Assembly (NCBI GenBank): GCA_004352715.1
Contig: SCFE01000058.1
Location: forward strand, 1,531,919-1,595,918
DNA length: 64,000 bases
From: Hofstenia miamia
Taxonomy: Eukaryota > Xenacoelomorpha > Acoela
Direction of reading: 5' to 3'
A program made the position numbers and the translations under genes. This document shows positions 58,161-64,000 of the stretch, piece after piece (position 1 is the first letter of the stretch; each line of letters opens with the position of its first letter). Below the pieces are notes generated by a model. It searched no databases. It saw only the letters and a program-made list of their open reading frames with translations, and was not told where the DNA came from.

Positions 58161-61100
58161 CACATCTGTTATGAAGTTTTACAGTTGTTTTGGAATTTAT
58201 ACATAAACCTTAGACTATAGTTATTTTATGACTAATATCATTAGATACACTAAATTGTTTTCAATTTCCACATGGTCATTTAGCCTCAATTGTAGTAGAA
58301 ATTTTTCTATGCATTTAATTTAGGAAATATAAATCACTAATATGTTATCGTCATTGTGTAAGAAATTTATAATTATATTTCATTTGATATATTAAAAGGC
58401 ATAATAAAATATTGACGTTGCAAAGACGCTTTTTGTAATTTTGTCTTCAACGTTCCTGCAATGTTTCTGTAACGGTAATGAACACCTCTGTGAAACCCAT
58501 TCGTTTCAAAAGCAACGTTGCTCCAATTTAGTTTGAAAACGTACTTTGGTGCAAAAGCTACGTTTTGCTGACGTTACCTCAACCAAACCTGTTTATTAGG
58601 TTTGCCTTTAAAAGCCGTGAGATAGATTGGGTTAAGAAGCATACTGGAACATGAAATGCTTTCAGACATCAAACTCGACATGATTTTAAATTTTAAAATA
58701 GACCGGTGTATACCATTTAATCGTATTTCAGGAAACTATTTTAATAAGAAATTTATAACTTTGAAATCAAAGGTGGTGTGTGATGTCTGTAGTCAAAAAG
58801 AGATATTTATGATCAAGTGAACAAAATATCGGACCCCAAGAAAAAATTTGTTATCGTTAGGACGCTAATTCCATTTGGAGTCGGAATCGCTGACAAATTG
58901 GTCCAAAACAAAATGCAAAGACCAAAATTGTGCAGACTTCAAAATTTCTAGAACTGATCACAAATGGCATATCATGTAATTTATCTGCTGCACACCTACT
59001 TTGTTATAAAAACTACTGTTTCTTTTGTGATAAAATTTGATAAAAAAGGTGCGCCACGCCCCAGCCAACATGGAAATTAAGTAAATTAAAAAATATTTGC
59101 AGCAGTTCGGTCTTTGAATCAGTTGGAATTAGAAAAACTCTCCAGCGTTGGTAAGGATTTAGAGAATATTCTAGACCAAGGTGATGATCCAACTAAAATA
59201 CTAAAGCTTTGAGATTTTGGTGTAGGCATTTCCAAGATAATTCTTTGAAATCATTATCCTATATAAATATTTTTTTGCATAATTTCAATAATGAAGCTAA
59301 GCAATGGCAAAGTGACGAACACAAATTGATAGTAATTTCTAATGTTTCCTTTAGCCAATCACAAAACAAAAAATCTACAAAGAAATCAGTGGTTTTTCAA
59401 CAATTGCAAGGGTTTGAAAAATGGAAGCACACAGCCTCACATTTGGACAGGGAATCTAACGTTTTTTACTTTGAAAGCTGATAAAGCTCAAACATGATCT
59501 AACTATTTGTATAATATTCATAATTACTAAGTGAATAATATATTGTATTTTTAGCTTTTTTGAAATTTTAGTCTTTTATTTATACAGCAATATTTTGTTA
59601 CGCATTTCGCATCAGAGCAAACTTTAATCTAAAATACATCAAATCTAAAATGGGTTAGTACAACCGAAACTATTTACATAAAAATAACAGAGAAGTAAAA
59701 ATTCCTCATTTATTGATTACACAAACTATTTAAGTGTGCATATTTGTGCGAAATTTAGCATTTATTTGTAATTAACAAAATAAGATAGTTCTGTCAATAT
59801 ATTCAAGGAATAGACACACAAAATATAACAATTTAATTAAATTTCATAATAAACAGACTAAATGGAGTCAAGCATTAAATTAAAATGAAACACTGTATAC
59901 ATTAAATGCTAGAAATGATCTCCTATCCCATACAAAAGCCTTTCCCATCAAATAAATTAAAAAAATATTTTAAAAAGTACTACCCAAAATCTCTATTTCG
60001 GGATTTGTGCAAAGAAGTTCTTGAAACTTCCGTCAAAGGCAACGGTAACAAAAAATTATAAGAAATTTAGGAAAGTAAACAATTTATTAATAATGAAAAA
60101 ATATACATAATAAAAAGATAATCCCCAAAATTTGGATTAAAATTTTTTTTATCCAAAACTAAGACCCTGTGAGTACTCGAAATTTCGAGTCACGTCGAGT
60201 TTTGTTTAATTTGAAATAGAATGGTGCAGTGTATGTTTCCTTAATTGAAAATAATAATATAATTGAATTGAAAAACCTGTCTTACATAAATTTCCTTCAG
60301 TCATTGGGTTGAACCATATTATCTATCGAACGATCGTTACTAACATCAAGATGTTAGAATTGATTAATATTACGTTGGTAGCCTACTGATTAGTGTGTTT
60401 TTAATTTTTTAACATAATTCGTTCGATTTTGTAGTCTTTCGTAAAAGTTCTACTAAAACTTCAATAGCAAAACTCCCAACATCAGATTTCATGTGAGTGA
60501 TATTTGACAGGTCTTCCTTTCTTTAATTTAATAACAACACTGATTGCTTAATGCTATATCTCTATATAATACTTAGCAATTCCAAATTTTTAAAGAATAA
60601 CATTGAGATCAAATAATGTCCCTAAACTTCTGCTTGCTGTGTGAAATCATGCTAAGGCAAATAGACGAATACCAGTGATTGAATTCGAAAATGGAACTTA
60701 ACAGATCACAGCAGATGAAATATGGAATTAGTGATTGACACCGGGTATAATTCCTCATAGTCGATTGGCCACGACGACATTTTTCTAGACCCAACTCTGA
60801 AAACGTGAAAAAACAAAAAACCCAATTAGAAAAATGAAATTATGTAGGATAAATGCATTGGTTTGTGACACTCAATACTTTCCTTGACAGCTGAGGAGGC
60901 CGGGACGGCATGCAATTGCACGACTAAATATCGGTAAACTGCTTCCCTCACCAGACCCCCACAAAAAAACTTCTATATAAATAACGACCGGACTGTGGTG
61001 CTCCGATAACTTTCCACTTTTTTGTCTAAAGTCATTGTTCCTCCAACTGCACGTCTAGTTTTTTGGAGAATTTTATTCACAAAGTCAAGCATTTCCAAGC

Positions 61101-62165
61101 ATTCAAAGATTTTGAAAATTTAGATGTAGAAAATAATTGATGAAATGTATACCCGATGGGCTGGATCTTACTTTCACTATATTGACCATTTTCATCTAAA
61201 GTACTTGTAGAAAATTCCATAGGAGTAAACGAATATACCAAACCCGACCCAATTTCGGGGTTATCGGCTGACTGTCGATCACTAAAATGGATTTACTAGC
61301 ATGACCCAGAATAAAAAACCAATGACTGCGACCAGGATTTCGTGAGGATATCAAGTTTTTAGGAGAAAAACTGAATAGTTCTAAAAGATTTCCTCGAATG
61401 ACAACCATTACTAAGATGAAGTTTTATGAAAACTGAAGAAATTGAATACAACTCGAATAAATAACATAGTTGAAAGAATTGTTAACAAATAATTGAAATA
61501 CTGAAAAGAACAAAATAAAAACTACGAAAATAGATTGTCATAAAAATGAATGTAACATGTACAATAAATAATTGTTTTCTTTTGCTTAATGCATAGGTAA
61601 ATATTATAAAAGGTTTTTCACTTCCAAATCGACTACAATTTATAGACAGTGCAGATCAATTTATTCAAATGAAACGAAATCAACGATCACAAACCATCCA
61701 AAAAATGTACTGTAGATTAAATTACCAATATTGATAGCAGAAATGTGTGCATATTAATATGCGTTTTCCAGCTGTATTTTGTTAACGTCCTCAGAAATTA
61801 CTATTATAATTGTTCTGTATTCTAGCAAAAATAGAATGCAGAACATGGATAATATCCAGGAACACAGCAATAGAAGGCGTAATATGAAACATTAAAATGA
61901 TTGACTTTATGTACTATAGCATTTGGTAGTTGGCTACATCTTAACAACATGTAGCCGATAAAATATTATAAAAATGTTGACTGTGCTTTTACTTGAGTTT
62001 CTGCAATAATTGAATAACAAATTTCGAATGTCGATTAATATCAGTTTTATGCTTTTAAGTTATAAATAAAATACAAAATACAAATAAGTTGTTATAATAG
62101 TAATGTGAAGAAATTGAAAAGTTAACTATGTGAAAAAGTGTGAGATTTCTTACTTATATATTTAA
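58161..62165. other. No supported gene
   Basis: AT-rich. Protein-like but unassigned frames occur on the plus strand at 59209-59481 and 59900-60050, and on the minus strand at 61408-61196, 61135-60980 and 60794-60609. The last group was tested as possible 5' exons of WDR11, but the similarity is too weak to annotate. Confidence 0.4.
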
Positions 62166-63940
62166 GGTAGATCTATCCCCTCACTAGTGATAAAAATGAA
62201 GAAAAATCACCATATGAGAAAGTGACATATATTGATAGTATAGTCATATTTCTACATATTACAAGTGTCAGTAAGCAGCTTGGAGCCAGTATTTAGTAGT
62301 TATGGGCATGCTAAGATCATAACCACCCATTAAAATTTGCCTAGAAACAAGTGTTTACAAAATAATATTTCCTAATGTATTAAGATAGGCTATAATAAGC
62401 ATTTTTGAGCGCCATCTGTCGGGATAAAGATTTTTAAGTAAACAAATATTTCGTCTAATGATTTAGAAGCTATTTGGGCTGCTTTCATCATGGGCAGTAA
62501 GAAAAATGGTGGAAGATCCAAGAAACGTAAGTTTCAGGGGAATAGATTCACCAAAACAAACCCTAATGAGACTGGCGATAGCAACCAACCTATTGTTGAT
62601 AACGTCAATATTGAGCAAGATTCGTGTCCTTCAGCCAAGAAATTAAAACCCAATGAAGGATTGGAGTACAAACAAGCTACAAATGAAGAAGATGGATTTA
62701 TTTTGATGGATGTAAGACTTCTGTTTCAATTTCTGACTGCCAACATGACATGTGAAGAATGTAAACATCAGAGTGTTACGTGCAAGCTAAACGTCGCCGC
62801 AAAGAATGGTTACGCGCATGAAATTGTACTTGAATGTACAAACTGTGAAGAATGGCAAGCCAAATTCTGCAACAGTGACTCAGGAACTATAAACAATCAT
62901 AAAGAAGTCAATGTTAGGATGGTGTCTTTTGTGAGATCCATTGGAAGAGGTCACAGTGCGCTACAGAATTTTTCAACCTACATGAACACTCCTCAACCCA
63001 TGACTTATCCCAATTATATGAAAATTTTCAAGAAAATACACTCAGCCAGCAAAGATGTTGCAAATGAAAGTATGAAAGCTGCTGCAAAGGAAGACATAGA
63101 GGAGACTAGATCTAGATCTAGTAGGCAAAGTACTAGTAATGCTAGATCTAGTGAAGATGAAGATGAAGTGGAAAGCTGTGCCGTGTCGATGGATGGTACT
63201 TGGCAGCGTAGAGGCCATGCTAGTCATCATGGGGTGGTCACATCAATTTCTGTGAGTACTGGTAAATGTGTGGACACTGAAGTACTGTCAAATATATGCA
63301 AAGGGTGCAGGCATTGGGAGACCAAGAAAGGAACGGAGGAGTATGAGAAATGGCGACTCACACATGATTGTCCGATAAATCATACTGGCAGCGCTGGAGC
63401 GATGGAGGCAGTGAGGGCAGTGAGGATTTTTGCAAAGTCAGAGCAGATAAGGAACCTTCGATATACACAATACCTTGGGGATGGAGACTCTGCATCATTT
63501 AAAAAGGTGACTGAAGCAAAACCATATGGGGAAGACAGAGAGAGAGAGAAACGAGAAATAGAAAGACAGGATCATGTTCAGAAGAGATGTGGGAGTCGGC
63601 GACTCGTAAATGAAAGCAAAGGGATGAAGATGAAACTCAGTGATGGAAAAGGTTTAGGTGGATTGGGAAGACTTACAAGCAAAAAGATAGACACTCTTCA
63701 AAATTATTATGGATTCGCAATTAGACAGAATGCTGGTAATTTAGAACAAATGCAAGCAGATGTGAAGGCAGTTTTGTACCACGTGGCATCCTCAGCGAAG
63801 AACCTAATGCACGATCTCTGTCCTACTGATTCCTGGTGCAAATACAAACTAGATAAAGAAAATTACAAACACAAAAATGGACTTCCAGAGACTGTAGTGG
63901 AATACATAAAACCAGTCTTCGACGACTTGGGGGACGCGAC
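62166..63940 (+). mobile_element. Kolobok-type element, 5' part of a full-length copy
   Basis: It starts GGTAGATCTATCCCCTCACT after a TTAA (62162-62165), identical to the start of the copy at 32419. The first 166 bp differ from it at two positions. It then continues into the transposase gene that the other copy has lost. The right end is not in the window because the sequence breaks at the single N. Confidence 0.9.
62490..63940 (+). CDS. Kolobok-type transposase, N-terminal 484 residues
   Basis: Open from the ATG at 62490, without stop or frameshift, to the N at 63941. A basic start (residues 1-35) is followed by zinc-binding clusters, C88-x2-C91 with C98 and C116-x2-C119. VRSIGRGHSALQNFSTYMN and PMTYPNYMKIFKKIHSA follow, both characteristic of Pfam's Mutator-like transposase group. 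The catalytic core shows SMDGTWQRRG (D235) and YLGDGDSASF (D331 or D333). The third acidic residue should lie past the break, in the NECLNKMIW block kept at 32588. ICKGCRHWE adds another Cys pair. The clean frame suggests a young, possibly active gene. TTAA duplications and GG ends indicate Kolobok rather than Mutator. Confidence 0.88.
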
Positions 63941-64000
63941 NACTTTGTTGTCAATATTCACTTTAAAAAACTACAATAATTTCTTAATTATTTTTTTTCC
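63941..64000. other. Single-N join followed by a copy of 32341-32399
   Basis: One N at 63941 cuts the transposase ORF. The next 59 bases (63942-64000) are identical, without a single difference, to 32341-32399, the left flank of the first Kolobok copy. This part is not a natural continuation of the gene. Confidence 0.93.

Noticed and set aside
60609-61408. Minus-strand frames with SKSILVIDS and IPYFICCD considered as the first WDR11 exons
   Set aside because: The resemblance to the vertebrate N-terminus is limited to a few hydrophobic residues. The splice phases can be made to fit, but so did the false exons at 42.9 kb, and no connecting WD40 exons were found between 51.2 and 60.6 kb.
62490-64000. 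Transposase frame continuing past 63941 to the window end
   Set aside because: The frame stays open by chance, but the sequence after the N is the flank of another locus, so those codons are not part of the gene.
1-64000. CRISPR arrays, tRNA or rRNA genes, prokaryotic operons
   Set aside because: No regularly spaced identical repeats with unique spacers, no recognisable tRNA cloverleaf with A and B boxes, and no rRNA-like conserved stretch was seen on either strand.

Overview
The window is AT-rich DNA from a multicellular animal. It has intron-split genes with GT-AG splice sites, a Onecut-type homeobox exon, pieces of a WDR11 gene spread over nearly 30 kb, (TA)n microsatellites, and a dense load of DNA transposons and non-LTR retroelements. 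No CRISPR, operon or prokaryotic feature is present. The mixture (P-like, Kolobok-type, hAT, mariner/maT, Harbinger) and the strongly diverged host proteins would fit an invertebrate such as a tunicate, but the species cannot be fixed from sequence alone. Three N runs (298-488, 1265-1572, 3756-4755) and one single N (63941) mark assembly gaps.

Layout. 1-7300: gaps, a minus-strand LINE reverse transcriptase remnant (2707-3640), and a purine-rich plus-strand tract made of decayed head-to-tail non-LTR copies (4784-7290). 7700-10700: decayed hAT transposase. 11190-11557: last exon of a Onecut homeobox gene (+). 14838-15887: intact single-exon type II membrane protein resembling Golgi sulfotransferases (+). 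17945-19149: a DDX39B/UAP56-like helicase pseudogene and a retroelement C-terminus, both minus. 19502-21517: remains of an unnamed element whose broken ORF is flanked by repeats of one 14-bp motif. 22766-51160 (minus): the 3' part of WDR11, with ten phase-consistent exons plus one candidate. Its introns carry a maT element inside an older fragment, a TTAA-type MITE cluster, a Tc1-like remnant, a Kolobok-type deletion derivative, a mariner, a small hAT, a Harbinger remnant, a P-like element nested in a hAT MITE, and a MITE with 4-bp target duplications. 51.8-58.2 kb: LINE RT remnant, a Tc1/mariner deletion derivative, and a BED-type hAT with perfect 8-bp target duplications. 62166-63940: a second, apparently full-length Kolobok-type element, cut off by the single N.

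How the parts relate. WDR11, Onecut and the sulfotransferase-like gene are the host genes. Almost everything else is mobile DNA in introns or between genes. Two observations stand out. The 59 bases after the single N are identical to the left flank of the first Kolobok copy (32341-32399), so the right edge of the window is probably a mis-join or allelic overlap. The P-like element sits in a hAT, with both sets of termini and target duplications still readable.
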